Positions 17,671 to 26,801 of a stretch of 60,267 nucleotides of DNA are shown piece after piece; positions within the stretch are counted from its first letter, which is position 1; each line of letters begins with the position of its first letter. The notes beneath the pieces were generated by a model, which was given only the letters and a program-made list of their open reading frames with translations, did not search any database and was not told the origin of the DNA. The position numbers and the translations under genes were made by a program. Where the stretch lies: contig JAFYDQ010000031.1 in assembly GCA_017544705.1 (NCBI GenBank), forward strand, positions 1 to 60,267. Reading direction: 5' to 3'. This DNA comes from Lachnospiraceae bacterium. GTDB lineage: Bacteria > Bacillota > Clostridia > Lachnospirales > Lachnospiraceae.

Positions 17671-18063
17671 CTATTTATGTTCTCCGTTATCAATGCCCCC
17701 TGCGTCGCAGGCGGATTCATGAAACTGTTTCATCATCTCCGCTTCGCAGTTATATCTGTGCTCCGTCTTTAACTGGAACATTTCAGACATCTTTTTCTTG
17801 GAGATCCTTTCTTCCGCCATCTGCCTGGCAAGCCAGTCACCTTTCCGGTCTTCCCATCCGCGGATATTGATCTTCTCTCTGGCCATATGCACATTGACAC
17901 CGTTGTTCTTTCCGGCTCTTCGTACATTCTGTACCGGCACCGGTGACTGATTGACACGGCCTGGTGTCTTTGTTTCCGTTCTGCTCTTAACCTGCCTGAT
18001 CTTGCGAAAGATAAAAAAACCGATCACGAGATAGATAAGAACAGAAAATATAGGCCCTCCCAT
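17671..18063 (-). CDS. Small membrane protein paired with the SPFH protein
   Basis: A 130-residue protein with one N-terminal membrane segment (about residues 4-20, GPIFSVLIYLVIGFFIFRK), then a basic, Arg/Lys-rich cytoplasmic tail (REKINIRGWEDRKGDWLARQMAEER) ending MMKQFHESACDAGG. No family is recognised. The ATG lies 3 bases after the SPFH stop with only a weak AGTAAG in front, so it is probably translated by coupling. The tight pairing suggests it works with the SPFH protein, much as NfeD-type partners do, although it has no NfeD-like OB fold that can be seen. Confidence 0.75.
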   Translation of the reverse strand: MGGPIFSVLIYLVIGFFIFRKIRQVKSRTETKTPGRVNQSPVPVQNVRRAGKNNGVNVHMAREKINIRGWEDRKGDWLARQMAEERISKKKMSEMFQLKTEHRYNCEAEMMKQFHESACDAGGIDNGEHK

Positions 18064-18066
18064 AAC

Positions 18067-18957
18067 TTACTGATTGCGGACAGTTTCCGCAACCGCACTG
18101 ACGGTTCCTGCCAGATTGGAAATCTCGGAAGGAACAATAATCTTGGTAGCCTGTCCGTTTGCCATGTTTACGGCCGCTTCATATTGTTTGAGTGCCAGAT
18201 ACTGCGCCGAAGGTGCCGCGTCATTGATCAGACGGATACTCTCTGCCTGTGCACGTTGTACTGCCAGTAACGCCTGTGCTTCACCTTCCGCTTCTCTGAT
18301 CCGCTGCTCTTTGACAGCGTCTGCCCGAAGGATCGCAGCTTCCTTCTCACCTTCCGCAAGCGTGATCGCCGATTGCTTCTTTCCTTCCGCCGTCAGGATC
18401 GCTTCACGTTTCTCACGCTCTGCTCTCATCTGCTTTTCCATTGCATCCTGAATGGACTTGGGCGGCTGGATGTTCTTTACCTCCACGCGGTTGACTTTGA
18501 TGCCCCACTTATCCGTTGCTTCATCCAGAATGGAAGTGATCTGTCCGTTGATGCTGTCCCTGGAGGTCAGGGTTTCATCAAGCGTCATGGAGCCGATGAT
18601 GTTACGCAGTGTTGTCGCGGAAAGATTTTCGATCGCGGCGATCGGACGTTCCACACCGTATGAAAACAACTTCGGATCAAATACTTCGAAGAATACGACC
18701 GAATCCACCATCATGGTGACGTTATCCTTGGTGATCACGGGCTGCGGTTCGAAATCGGCAACCTGCTCCTTTAAGGATACCTTTTTTACAACTCTGTAGA
18801 AAAACGGGATTTTGAAATGCAGTCCGGCTTCCCAGGATGCTTTGTACTGTCCCAGAAATTCAATAACCCAGGCACTGGCCTGCGGTACGATGCAGATGCA
18901 TGTAAAGATCAGGACCAATGCGATGATGATCAGAACGATTCCGAAAAATAACTCCAT
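18067..18957 (-). CDS. SPFH/band-7 (stomatin-like) membrane scaffold protein
   Basis: A 296-residue protein of the stomatin/prohibitin/QmcA group. One N-terminal membrane anchor (residues 3-28) is followed by the SPFH domain (FLGQYKASWEAGLHFKIPF, KEQVADFEPQPVITKDNVTMMVDSVVFF, GSMTLDETLTSRDSIN, WGIKVNRVEVKNIQPP), a long Ala/Glu coiled coil (EKQMRAEREKREAILTAEGKK) and the C-terminal helix. These proteins assemble into rings in ordered membrane domains and often regulate FtsH or other proteases. The site GGGAGA precedes ATG. It is followed by a small membrane protein and preceded by prs at 12 bp. Confidence 0.93.
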   Translation of the reverse strand: MELFFGIVLIIIALVLIFTCICIVPQASAWVIEFLGQYKASWEAGLHFKIPFFYRVVKKVSLKEQVADFEPQPVITKDNVTMMVDSVVFFEVFDPKLFSYGVERPIAAIENLSATTLRNIIGSMTLDETLTSRDSINGQITSILDEATDKWGIKVNRVEVKNIQPPKSIQDAMEKQMRAEREKREAILTAEGKKQSAITLAEGEKEAAILRADAVKEQRIREAEGEAQALLAVQRAQAESIRLINDAAPSAQYLALKQYEAAVNMANGQATKIIVPSEISNLAGTVSAVAETVRNQ

Positions 18958-18969
18958 AATGTCTCCCTT

Positions 18970-20163
18970 CTAACGCTGTTGTTGCTGTTCTTCTTTATAT
19001 TCCTTAACCAGCTGTCTGATACGGTCGCTTGGATTGAGCAGATCGCTGATGGAAATATCGTGGTTCAGTGTATCGATGATGTATGCAATGTATTTACTCA
19101 GATCACAGTTGATGTAATAGGGTTTTTCAAGCAGCTCCGGGCTCTGGTAAACCAGATTTGTCGTCAGGATCCTGGTGATGATCCCCTCTTCATATGCTTT
19201 GTCAAATTCCGCAAAGCCACCCGTGAACAGGCCGAACGTAGCCGCAACAAAGATCCGTTTTGCGTTCCGTTTCTTTAATTGTCTTGCCACATCGATCACG
19301 CTGTCGCCGGATGAGATCATGTCATCCACCACGATCACGTCCTTGCCTTCCACGGAAGAGCCGAGGAACTCGTGGGAGATAATGGGATTCCTGCCGTTGA
19401 CAACCTGCGTGTAGTCCCTGCGCTTATAGAACATCCCGATATCCAGTCCGAGGACGTTTGCCATGTAGATCGCACGTCCCATACCTCCCTCATCCGGACT
19501 GATGATCATCATATGGTCGGAATCGATCGTGATATCCTTGATGTCCTTCAGCAAGCCCTTAACAAACTGATATGTCGGCTGGATCGTTTCAAATCCGGAC
19601 AACGGGATCGCATTCTGTACCCGCGCGTCATGTGCATCGAAGGTGATGATATTGTCAACGCCCATTGATACCAGTTCCTGCAGTGCGATAGCGCAGTCCA
19701 GGGATTCTCTTGTGCTTCGTTTGTGCTGTCTTGACTCATAAAGAAACGGCATGATCACCGTGATACGACGTGCTTTTCCGCCCACGGCGGCAATGATACG
19801 TTTCAGATCCTGATAATGGTCATCCGGAGACATGTGATTCTCATGACCGCACAGGGAATAGGTCAGGCTGTAATTGCTGACATCGACCAGCAGGTAAAGG
19901 TCCGTGCCCCGGACACTCTCCTTGATCACGCCCTTGGCTTCCCCGGTTCCGAAACGGGATATCTGCGCATCCATGATAAAGGAGTCCCTCTGGTATCCTG
20001 CAAACGCGAGGGAAGACTTGTGTTCGTTCTCCCGCTCCCTTCGCCATTTGATCAGATACTCGTCGATCTTCTCACCCAGTTCCCGGCATCCCTCCAAAGG
20101 GATCATACGCAGGGATCCGACGGGGATCGTTTCCAGATTTCTCTTTTCTTCGTGAGCCGGCAT
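18970..20163 (-). CDS. prs: Ribose-phosphate pyrophosphokinase, long divergent form
   Basis: A 397-residue PRPP synthetase, about 80 residues longer than the standard 315-residue enzyme. The extra material is mainly an N-terminal stretch (residues 1-70) and a Gln-rich tail (KEYKEEQQQQR). Core motifs are present: ITVIMPFLYESRQHKRSTRES, ITFDAHDARVQNA, the MMIISPDEGGMGRA loop and the PRPP-binding VIVVDDMISSGDS. The usual YARQDRK and DLHAGQIQG motifs read ESRQHKR and DAHDARVQN. It joins ribose-5-phosphate and ATP to PRPP. GAGGT lies 6 bases before ATG. Confidence 0.88.
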   Translation of the reverse strand: MPAHEEKRNLETIPVGSLRMIPLEGCRELGEKIDEYLIKWRRERENEHKSSLAFAGYQRDSFIMDAQISRFGTGEAKGVIKESVRGTDLYLLVDVSNYSLTYSLCGHENHMSPDDHYQDLKRIIAAVGGKARRITVIMPFLYESRQHKRSTRESLDCAIALQELVSMGVDNIITFDAHDARVQNAIPLSGFETIQPTYQFVKGLLKDIKDITIDSDHMMIISPDEGGMGRAIYMANVLGLDIGMFYKRRDYTQVVNGRNPIISHEFLGSSVEGKDVIVVDDMISSGDSVIDVARQLKKRNAKRIFVAATFGLFTGGFAEFDKAYEEGIITRILTTNLVYQSPELLEKPYYINCDLSKYIAYIIDTLNHDISISDLLNPSDRIRQLVKEYKEEQQQQR

Positions 20164-20180
20164 CTCTTACCTCACTTTCT

Positions 20181-21161
20181 CTATCTGTCCTGAGCGTTTT
20201 GCATCCGCTTCATCTTGACTCGGATATCGTCAATGTTGATGCGGATCATATTATAGAATCCGAAAATCCGCGAGAAATTCCGTTCCGTATATTTTTCGTT
20301 CAATGCTGCCAAGGAAAGGTTCGTGGAAATGATCGTGGATCTTTTGCGAAGGTGCCGTTCATTCAGGATCTTAAACAGCTCAGATGCCACAAACGAGTTT
20401 GTGATCTCCGTACCCAGATCATCAATGATCAGCAGATCGCAATCGAAAATGTCCTCATGCAATGCCATGATATCTTCATCCGCTTCATCGGGACGAAAGG
20501 AGCATTTGCCAAGTAATTCAAACAGTTTAAAGGATGTAAAATAGATCACGGAATGACCGGAATTAAGAAGCTTAGCCGCAATGCAGTTTGTCAGATATGT
20601 TTTTCCGACGCCCACCGAGCCGCATAGCAGAAGATTCTCGTAGGTCTTGTCGAAACGATCGGCAAAATCCCTGCATTCCCCTATGATCTGGCGCATTTTC
20701 TCCACGTCGGAATCATTATAATATTCATAAGAAAGGTTGTCAAAATTCTCTTCCGAAAGTACCTGTTCAATATTGGACTGTGCATACAGGACACGAAGAA
20801 TGGCCTGCTTTAAGCATTTGCACTTTTTCCCGTCTATGTAACCGGTATCCCGGCAGTCCCTGCAGGTATAGATCTCCTCCAGATAATCAGCGGGAAATCC
20901 ATATTCCGTCATGAGTTTTTCTTTCTTTTCCGTGATCAGACGGATCTGTTCACGAAGGACCTTAAGCGCTTCCTGATCGCCGTGTATCAGCTTCCTGCCC
21001 TGCTCCACACTCATATTTCCGAGTTCTGCGTCAAGTGCGGCATATTCCGGGATCAGATCATACACTTCCTGCTTCCGTTCTGTAAGAAGGTGCCGGTTTG
21101 CCAGCCTTCTCTCTTCATAGGAACGCATAATGGCGTCAAATTGTGCGTTGCTGATTGGCAT
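20181..21161 (-). CDS. dnaI: DnaI/DnaC-type replicative helicase loader ATPase
   Basis: A 326-residue AAA+ protein. The N-terminal helical part (1-110) leads into a zinc-binding segment with Cys in CRDCRDTGYIDGKKCKC. The ATPase core has Walker A GSVGVGKT, Walker B LLIIDDLGTE, sensor ISTNLS and an arginine-finger-like RNFSRIFGF. It should load DnaB helicase on single-stranded DNA, at the origin and at stalled forks. AAGGAG lies 8 bases before ATG. It lies 11 bp behind the DnaD-domain gene, so both loader components are made together; dnaB itself is at 46.8-48.1 kb. Confidence 0.9.
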   Translation of the reverse strand: MPISNAQFDAIMRSYEERRLANRHLLTERKQEVYDLIPEYAALDAELGNMSVEQGRKLIHGDQEALKVLREQIRLITEKKEKLMTEYGFPADYLEEIYTCRDCRDTGYIDGKKCKCLKQAILRVLYAQSNIEQVLSEENFDNLSYEYYNDSDVEKMRQIIGECRDFADRFDKTYENLLLCGSVGVGKTYLTNCIAAKLLNSGHSVIYFTSFKLFELLGKCSFRPDEADEDIMALHEDIFDCDLLIIDDLGTEITNSFVASELFKILNERHLRKRSTIISTNLSLAALNEKYTERNFSRIFGFYNMIRINIDDIRVKMKRMQNAQDR

Positions 21162-21172
21162 CAGTAGGCTCC

Positions 21173-22240
21173 TTATTGAAACGCTTCCTTCTCCAGCGCC
21201 GAGTAGTCATAGGTACGCTGTTCAAAATTCCGGAAACGGTTTGTGTTCTGTGTCTTGGGGGAATGATTCTCCCGGGTGCTCTCAGTCTGGGCCGCATTCT
21301 GTGCATGCTCCGCATCAAGCCGTTCCACATCCGATAAGCTCTGCACGTTTTCCCGGCTCCAGTTGCTTAAGATCTTATCCGCATACGCAAAGCTCGTATC
21401 GTGCGTCGCCATAACGGTTCTGGTGCAGGCTTCGATCATCAGCTCCGTGGAAAACCCGAGGGATTTCCATCTGCGCACATAGGTCAGTTCCGTCTCAAGC
21501 GGCGTTCTGTTTGAACGGATCCCGAATGCCTTGAACACATCATAGATCTCCGGCGGAACATCCGCCACATGCTCCTTGGCTTCCTCCACATAACGGATCC
21601 CGGAAGCCGCCCAGGAATTGGCAACAGACTCGATATAGCGGATACTCTTTTTCTTGCAGTTTGCGCAATACTCTACCAGGTATTCCAGAAGATCCGTGTC
21701 AAACCCGAGTGCATCATACATATAAAGGAAAGAAGACACTTCGTTGACATTCAGTGTTTTCTTCATGTATTGTTCGGCAACAAAAAGGAACTGTGCGATA
21801 TCCGGTTTGTTCCTGAAATCGAGCAGTTTCTCGGCGGAATAATTTGGTTTCTCGGGTAAACGGAACACCTTTGCATCCGTCCTTTCCGCTGTTGACGGTT
21901 CAACCGTAACAGCCTGTAAGGCGGTTTGTGTTGTTGATGCGATCGATTGGATCGGAAGAAGCTGAATCTCCGTAAGCTGCTTGGATTCCGAGAAAGTAAG
22001 CTTTAACAGCCGCTGTTTCTCCCAATACTTCAGCGCGCGCAAAACGTCTTTTTCCGTATAGTTGAAGAAATCCGCAATAATGGAGACCGATACCGGCATA
22101 TTGCCGCCGATGCAGCGGAGAAGATACAGATAAATCTTGATCTGCGCATCATTCGCATTCCCCATGTATATATCGATAAAACGGTTCGACAAAATCGTCG
22201 CGCCGCTTACACAATCCCCGTAGAGAGTAACCTGACTCAT
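21173..22240 (-). CDS. DnaD-domain primosome (replication initiation) protein
   Basis: A 355-residue protein. The N-terminal winged-helix region (residues about 15-95, DAQIKIYLYLLRCIGGNMPVSV..FNYTEKDVLRALKYWEKQ) is followed by a linker and two tandem DnaD-like helical domains (about 145-220, FLYMYDALGFDTDLLEYLVEYC; and about 228-300, VRRWKSLGFSTELMIEACTR). This architecture matches DnaD/DnaB(Bs) primosome proteins that bridge DnaA-remodelled DNA and the helicase loader. The C-terminal tail is polar. The site AAGGTGA precedes ATG. The gene leads the operon with dnaI, and DnaA-box-like sequences lie just upstream of its promoter. Confidence 0.88.
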   Translation of the reverse strand: MSQVTLYGDCVSGATILSNRFIDIYMGNANDAQIKIYLYLLRCIGGNMPVSVSIIADFFNYTEKDVLRALKYWEKQRLLKLTFSESKQLTEIQLLPIQSIASTTQTALQAVTVEPSTAERTDAKVFRLPEKPNYSAEKLLDFRNKPDIAQFLFVAEQYMKKTLNVNEVSSFLYMYDALGFDTDLLEYLVEYCANCKKKSIRYIESVANSWAASGIRYVEEAKEHVADVPPEIYDVFKAFGIRSNRTPLETELTYVRRWKSLGFSTELMIEACTRTVMATHDTSFAYADKILSNWSRENVQSLSDVERLDAEHAQNAAQTESTRENHSPKTQNTNRFRNFEQRTYDYSALEKEAFQ

Positions 22241-22280
22241 TCCATCACCTTATTCCGTAATCATATTCAAGCACAAAAAA

Positions 22281-22308
22281 TTATAGCATAAGGGATGCGA
22301 AAATCAAT
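22281..22308 (-). promoter_or_regulatory. Sigma-A promoter of the DnaD-dnaI operon
   Basis: On the minus strand TTGATT (22308-22303), a 16-base spacer and TATAAT (22286-22281), 40 bases before the start codon. Confidence 0.6.
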
Positions 22309-22316
22309 CACAATTC

Positions 22317-22382
22317 TGTCCACAATCCTTGTTAAAATCACACTTTGCGCCACTTGTGGATATGGTGGATTCTGTGGATAAC
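22317..22382. promoter_or_regulatory. Cluster of DnaA-box-like sites upstream of the helicase-loader operon
   Basis: TGTGGATAA at 22374-22382 is a perfect DnaA box (complement of TTATCCACA). TGTGGATAT at 22356-22364 matches 8 of 9 in the same orientation. CTGTCCACA at 22317-22325 matches 7 of 9 on the opposite strand. They lie about 9, 48 and 66 bases upstream of the -35 element of the DnaD operon and directly after the murC stop. Confidence 0.55.
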
Positions 22383-23762
22383 CTAAAGCCCCAGAAGCTT
22401 TTCTCCCACCTTTACGATATCTCCGGCACCCATGGTTATCAACAGGTCTCCGTGCATACATTTCTGCAGTAAAAAGTTTTCGATCTCATCAAAGGAAGGA
22501 AAGTAGTAACTCTCCGTTCCGAGTTTCGCAATCTCGTCTGCCAGATCCTTCGAGGAGATGCCGAGGTTATCCGTTTCCCTTGCCGCATAAATATCCGCCA
22601 GAACAACGATGTCCGCTAAGGACAGTGCCTTGGCAAAATCATGGAAAAACGCTTTGGTCCTGGTATAGGTATGCGGCTGGAAGACACAGATGACACGTTC
22701 CTTCGGGAACCGTTTGCAGGCATTCAGCGTGGCCCTGATCTCCGTCGGGTGGTGCGCGTAGTCATCCACGATCGTGATCCCGCCAAGCTTCCCTTTGATC
22801 TGGAACCGCCTGTCTGTCCCGCCAAAGCGGCGCAATCCCGCATCGATATCTTCCTCTTTGATCCCCAGTACATCTGCCAGAGCCACGGCAGCCAAAGCAT
22901 TGGCGACATTGTGTTCGCCCGGTACATGAAGCGTAAACGTACGTGCGGATCCGTCATGGCATGCGCGAAACGCAGCACATCCGGCCTCATCATACGTAAG
23001 ACCTTCCGCATGATAATCCGCTGCCGCATCCTGCAGGGAAAACGTGATCACTTTGCAGGGCAGGCCTTCCGTGATCTTTTCAAAGGCAGGGATGTCCCGG
23101 TTGATGATGAGGTATCCGTCCTCACCGAGCAATCCCGCGAACTTGCCAAAGGATCCGTAGATATCATCAAGGTCCTTAAAGAAATCCATATGGTCTTCTT
23201 CTATATTTAATATGATACCAACCCGCGGGAAAAAACTTAAGTAACTGTTGGTATACTCACAGGCCTCCGTGACAAAATATCCGGACTTCCCCACGCGGAT
23301 GTTCCCGTCGATTTCTTTCAAAACGCCGCCGACGGAAATCGTCGGATCAAGCCCTGCCTCCAATAAGATCATGGAGATCATGGACGTGGTGGTCGTCTTT
23401 CCGTGTGTCCCGGAAACCGCGATCGGCATCTCGTAATTGCGCATCAGCTGTCCGAGCAGTTCTGCTCTGGTAAGTTTTGGCAGATCCCGCCTTACCACTT
23501 CCTGCATTTCCGGATTGTCCGCATGGATCGCCGCCGTATAAACAACCAGATCCACATCATCCGTAATGTTTTCCGCCCGTTGTCCGTATGAAATGCGCGC
23601 CCCGTGCTCCGTAAGCCGTTTCGTCAGTTCGGATTCCGCATTATCGGAGCCGGAAACCGTAAAACCTCTCTCAAGAAGCACTTCCGCGAGGCCGCTCATA
23701 CTGATCCCGCCGATCCCGATAAAGTGAATGTGCACCGGTTTGTCAAAATCGATCTGATACAT
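22383..23762 (-). CDS. murC: UDP-N-acetylmuramate--L-alanine ligase
   Basis: A 459-residue Mur ligase adding the first amino acid of the peptidoglycan stem. The N-terminal domain has HFIGIGGISMSGLAEVL, the ATP loop SGTHGKTTTTSMIS, ACEYTNSYLSFFP, EEDHMDFFKD, and the C-terminal domain has VDDYAHHPTEIRATL and VCVFQPHTYTRTKAF. The start at 23762 has AAGGGA 8 bases upstream; the 14 residues before it are not family-like. It stands alone between the DnaD operon and divergent glgC. Its C terminus ends MGAGDIVKVGEKLL as usual. Confidence 0.97.
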   Translation of the reverse strand: MYQIDFDKPVHIHFIGIGGISMSGLAEVLLERGFTVSGSDNAESELTKRLTEHGARISYGQRAENITDDVDLVVYTAAIHADNPEMQEVVRRDLPKLTRAELLGQLMRNYEMPIAVSGTHGKTTTTSMISMILLEAGLDPTISVGGVLKEIDGNIRVGKSGYFVTEACEYTNSYLSFFPRVGIILNIEEDHMDFFKDLDDIYGSFGKFAGLLGEDGYLIINRDIPAFEKITEGLPCKVITFSLQDAAADYHAEGLTYDEAGCAAFRACHDGSARTFTLHVPGEHNVANALAAVALADVLGIKEEDIDAGLRRFGGTDRRFQIKGKLGGITIVDDYAHHPTEIRATLNACKRFPKERVICVFQPHTYTRTKAFFHDFAKALSLADIVVLADIYAARETDNLGISSKDLADEIAKLGTESYYFPSFDEIENFLLQKCMHGDLLITMGAGDIVKVGEKLLGL

Positions 23763-23890
23763 CTTATAGTCCCTTTTCCTTTCTCCCCATACAACATATA
23801 GCATAGAACAATTTATTTAAAAAAACAAGGCGCTTCCCGTTGGCATCATTTTTGGTAAATCTTCCTAAAAATATTCGCGGAAAGCCTTTT

Positions 23891-23919
23891 TTGCCTATAC
23901 TTTCTGCACAAATTATGAT
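23891..23919 (+). promoter_or_regulatory. Sigma-A promoter of glgC-glgD
   Basis: TTGCCT (23891-23896), a 17-base spacer and TATGAT (23914-23919), 42 bases before the glgC start. The 199-bp gap between murC and glgC otherwise holds A/T-rich sequence and, on the minus strand, a weaker TTGTTT-N17-TATGCT that may serve murC. Confidence 0.5.
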
Positions 23920-23961
23920 AAAATAAATTGCTATTAAAAACACTGCATTAAGGAGCGCATA

Positions 23962-25236
23962 ATGATTAAAAAAGAAATGATCGCAATGCTTTTGGCCGGC
24001 GGCCAGGGCTCACGTCTGGGTGTACTCACATCCAAAGTCGCCAAACCTGCTGTTTCTTTTGGCGGCAAATACCGCATCATTGACTTCCCGCTTAGCAACT
24101 GTATCAATTCCGGCATCGATACGGTCGGTGTTTTGACACAGTACCAGCCGTTGCGCCTGAATACGCACATCGGCATCGGCATTCCGTGGGATCTCGACCG
24201 GAACGTCGGCGGTGTAACCGTTCTCCCTCCTTATGAGAAGAGCGGAAACAGTGAATGGTATACCGGAACCGCCAACGCCATTTATCAGAACATGACTTAT
24301 ATGGAAATGTTCAATCCGGATTACGTTCTGATCCTCTCCGGAGACCACATCTATAAGATGGACTATGAAGTCATGCTCGATTTCCATAAGGCAAACAAAG
24401 CGGATGTGACCATTGCTGCAATGCCCGTTCCTTATGAAGAAGCCAAGCGTTTCGGTATCCTGATCACGGATGAAAACCGCCAGATCAACGATTTCGAAGA
24501 GAAACCGGAGAATCCGCGGTCCAATCTTGCTTCCATGGGAATTTATATCTTTAATTGGAAGACCTTGAAAAAGGCACTGATCGCCAAGGCGGAACAGCCC
24601 GCACTTGACTTTGGCAAACACGTGATCCCGTTCTGCCACGAAAAGGGCGCGCGTCTGTTCGCATATGAATACAACGGATACTGGAAGGATGTCGGAACCC
24701 TGAATTCTTATTGGGAAGCCAATATGGAGCTGATCGACATCGTTCCGGAATTCAATCTTTACGAAGAATACTGGCGGATCTATACCAAGAACAATGCGAT
24801 CCCGCCACAATACATCTCTTCCGAAAGCGTTGTGGAACGCAGTATCATCGGCGAGGGAACAGAAATCTACGGTAAAGTATACAATTCCGTCATCGGCTGT
24901 AATGTCGTGATCGGTCCGGATGCCGTGGTTTCCGATTCCATCATTATGAATAATGCGGTCATCCATGAAAAATGCCAGTTGAATAAATCCATTGTTGCCG
25001 AAAATACCGTTATCGGCGCCGGATGTGTTCTGGGTGCCTTTGAAGAGGCAGAGAACGAAACAGATCCGCACATTTATACCCACGGTCTGGTCACGGTCGG
25101 CGAGGACTCTGTTGTTCCGGAAAACATCCGTGTCGGAAAGAACTGCGTGATCAGCGGTGAGACCGAAGCCTCCGATTATGAAGACGGTATCCTTGCAAGC
25201 GGTAAATCATTAATCAAGAATGGAGAACAGGTATGA
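23962..25236 (+). CDS. glgC: Glucose-1-phosphate adenylyltransferase, catalytic subunit
   Basis: A 424-residue ADP-glucose pyrophosphorylase, committed step of glycogen synthesis. The nucleotidyltransferase domain has [48 protein letters not shown], the catalytic [11 protein letters not shown] and EEKPENP; the C-terminal left-handed beta helix shows hexapeptide-like repeats ([27 protein letters not shown]). AAGGAG lies 7 bases before ATG. glgD overlaps its stop by 4 bp, so a mixed GlgC/GlgD enzyme is expected. Other glycogen genes are not in this window. Confidence 0.97.
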   Translation: MIKKEMIAMLLAGGQGSRLGVLTSKVAKPAVSFGGKYRIIDFPLSNCINSGIDTVGVLTQYQPLRLNTHIGIGIPWDLDRNVGGVTVLPPYEKSGNSEWYTGTANAIYQNMTYMEMFNPDYVLILSGDHIYKMDYEVMLDFHKANKADVTIAAMPVPYEEAKRFGILITDENRQINDFEEKPENPRSNLASMGIYIFNWKTLKKALIAKAEQPALDFGKHVIPFCHEKGARLFAYEYNGYWKDVGTLNSYWEANMELIDIVPEFNLYEEYWRIYTKNNAIPPQYISSESVVERSIIGEGTEIYGKVYNSVIGCNVVIGPDAVVSDSIIMNNAVIHEKCQLNKSIVAENTVIGAGCVLGAFEEAENETDPHIYTHGLVTVGEDSVVPENIRVGKNCVISGETEASDYEDGILASGKSLIKNGEQV

Positions 25237-26351
25237 AAGCGATAGGAGTAGTATTAGCCGGTGGTAACAATTACAGGATGAAGGAGCTTTCCCAGAAGCG
25301 TGCCGTATCTGCCATGCCCATTGCGGGAAGCTTCCGCAGTATTGATTTTTGCTTAAGCAACATGTCCCATTCACATATCACGAAGGTCGGCGTGCTGACA
25401 CAGTACAACGCCAGAAGCCTGAACGAGCACTTAAGCTCCAGCAAGTGGTGGGATTTCGGTCGTAAACAGGGCGGTCTGTTTGTCTTCACGCCCACGGTAA
25501 CACAGGACAACAATTACTGGTACCGCGGAACCGCAGATTCCATCTACCAGAACCTTACCTTCCTGAAGCAAAGTCACGAGCCTTATGTCGTGATCGTCAG
25601 CGGGGACGGCATCTACAAGATGGACTACAACAAGGTTTTGGATTATCACATTGAAAAGAATGCGGATATCACGGTGGTATGCAAAGACATCCATATCGAC
25701 AGTGAATATGACCGCTTCGGTTTCGTGACCGTCAACAGCGACGGCCGCATTACCGATTTCGAGGAGAAACCGATCGTTGCCAAGACCAATACCATTTCCT
25801 GCGGTATTTATGTGGTAAGACGTCGTCTTCTGATCGACCTGATCGAAAAATGTGCCTCGGAAGACCGTTTTGATTTTGTAAGAGATATCCTGATCCGCTA
25901 CAAGGATCTGAAAAACATCTATGCATACAAACATGAAGGCTATTGGAGCAACATCGCTTCCGTGGAATCCTACTACAAGACCAACATGGATTTCCTGAAG
26001 CCGGATGTCAGGGACTACTTCTTCAGACAGTATCCGGAAGTTTACTCCAAAGTCGATGACCTGCCGCCCGCCAAGTACAACGTCGGTTCCAATGTCAAAA
26101 ACAGCCTTGTATCAAGCGGAAGCATCATCAACGGAACCGTCGAGGATTCCGTGATCTTCAAAAAGGTATTCATCGGCAACAATTGCGTGATCAAGAACTC
26201 CATTGTCCTCAATGATGTTTACATCGGCAACAATACACACATCGAGAACTGTATCGTGGAGAGCCGCGGCACCATCCGTGCAGATTCTTATTTCAAGGGA
26301 GAAGACGGGATCCAGATTGTATTAGAGAACAGTGAAAGATACGTATTTTAA
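25233..26351 (+). CDS. glgD: Glucose-1-phosphate adenylyltransferase subunit GlgD
   Basis: A 372-residue paralogue of GlgC found in Firmicutes, where it raises the activity of GlgC in a mixed tetramer. It keeps the fold ([65 protein letters not shown]) but the N-terminal loop is NNYRMKEL in place of GQGSRLG and the catalytic SGDH reads SGDG, consistent with a weakly catalytic or regulatory role. The beta-helix end has [23 protein letters not shown]. It starts at ATGA overlapping glgC, with GGAG upstream. Confidence 0.95.
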   Translation: MKAIGVVLAGGNNYRMKELSQKRAVSAMPIAGSFRSIDFCLSNMSHSHITKVGVLTQYNARSLNEHLSSSKWWDFGRKQGGLFVFTPTVTQDNNYWYRGTADSIYQNLTFLKQSHEPYVVIVSGDGIYKMDYNKVLDYHIEKNADITVVCKDIHIDSEYDRFGFVTVNSDGRITDFEEKPIVAKTNTISCGIYVVRRRLLIDLIEKCASEDRFDFVRDILIRYKDLKNIYAYKHEGYWSNIASVESYYKTNMDFLKPDVRDYFFRQYPEVYSKVDDLPPAKYNVGSNVKNSLVSSGSIINGTVEDSVIFKKVFIGNNCVIKNSIVLNDVYIGNNTHIENCIVESRGTIRADSYFKGEDGIQIVLENSERYVF

Positions 26352-26384
26352 CCTTTTGTTTTCGGCAGGTGAAGGAGGAAATCC

Positions 26385-26651
26385 ATGAACATTACCGATA
26401 TCCGCGTACGTAAAGTTACCAAAGAGGGGAAAATGAAAGCTGTTGTGTCCATTACGATCGATGATGCATTTGTTGTGCACGATATCAAAGTCATCGACGG
26501 GGACAAGGGTTTGTTTATTGCCATGCCTTCCCGCAAAACGGCAGAAGGTGAGTATCGTGATATTGCACACCCGATCAGCACGGAATCCAGGGAGAAGCTT
26601 CAGGAACAGATCCTGGCAGAATACGAAAAATTCATGGCTGAGAATCCCTGA
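26385..26651 (+). CDS. spoVG: SpoVG family septation/RNA-binding regulator
   Basis: An 88-residue protein matching SpoVG along its whole length: [61 protein letters not shown]. SpoVG proteins bind nucleic acid and influence septum placement, sporulation or surface gene expression. AAGGAGG precedes ATG. It lies 33 bp after glgD without a visible terminator, so it may partly be read from the glg promoter, and is followed by a strong terminator. Confidence 0.95.
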   Translation: MNITDIRVRKVTKEGKMKAVVSITIDDAFVVHDIKVIDGDKGLFIAMPSRKTAEGEYRDIAHPISTESREKLQEQILAEYEKFMAENP

Positions 26652-26674
26652 TCGTATTCTGAATTTACGATTAA

Positions 26675-26708
26675 CAACAGGAGCCTTAAAGGGCTCCTGT
26701 TTTGTTTC
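26675..26708 (+). terminator. Rho-independent terminator after spoVG
   Basis: The stem ACAGGAGCC (26677-26685) pairs with GGCTCCTGT (26692-26700) around a 6-base loop, followed by TTTGTTTCTT. Confidence 0.9.
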
Positions 26709-26737
26709 TTGACAGACCGCGCATTCTCCCGTATCAT
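26709..26737 (+). promoter_or_regulatory. Sigma-A promoter of queT with an inverted repeat across the -10
   Basis: TTGACA (26709-26714), a 17-base spacer and TATCAT (26732-26737). A perfect 7-bp inverted repeat with a 3-base centre (CCCGTAT at 26728-26734, ATACGGG at 26738-26744) covers the -10 element and could be an operator. The expected RNA start is near 26744, just ahead of the aptamer. Confidence 0.75.
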
Positions 26738-26749
26738 ATACGGGCATCA

Positions 26750-26792
26750 AGTGAGTTCGAGACCTTCCTCACTCTAAACAAAACTAAAGGAG
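26750..26792 (+). promoter_or_regulatory. preQ1-I riboswitch
   Basis: P1 pairs AGTGAG (26750-26755) with CTCACT (26768-26773). The loop TTCGAGACCTTC is followed by the A-rich tail TAAACAAAACTAAAGGAG, the class I preQ1 signature. Loop CCTT (26763-26766) can pair with AAGG (26787-26790), so the H-type pseudoknot captures the Shine-Dalgarno of queT. Ligand binding should therefore switch translation off. Confidence 0.85.
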
Positions 26793-26801
26793 AAAAGATC
26801 C

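Noticed and set aside
24010..25083. 357-codon minus-strand open frame opposite glgC
   Set aside because: It is the antisense shadow of a well-supported gene, has no ribosome binding site and no protein-like motif pattern.
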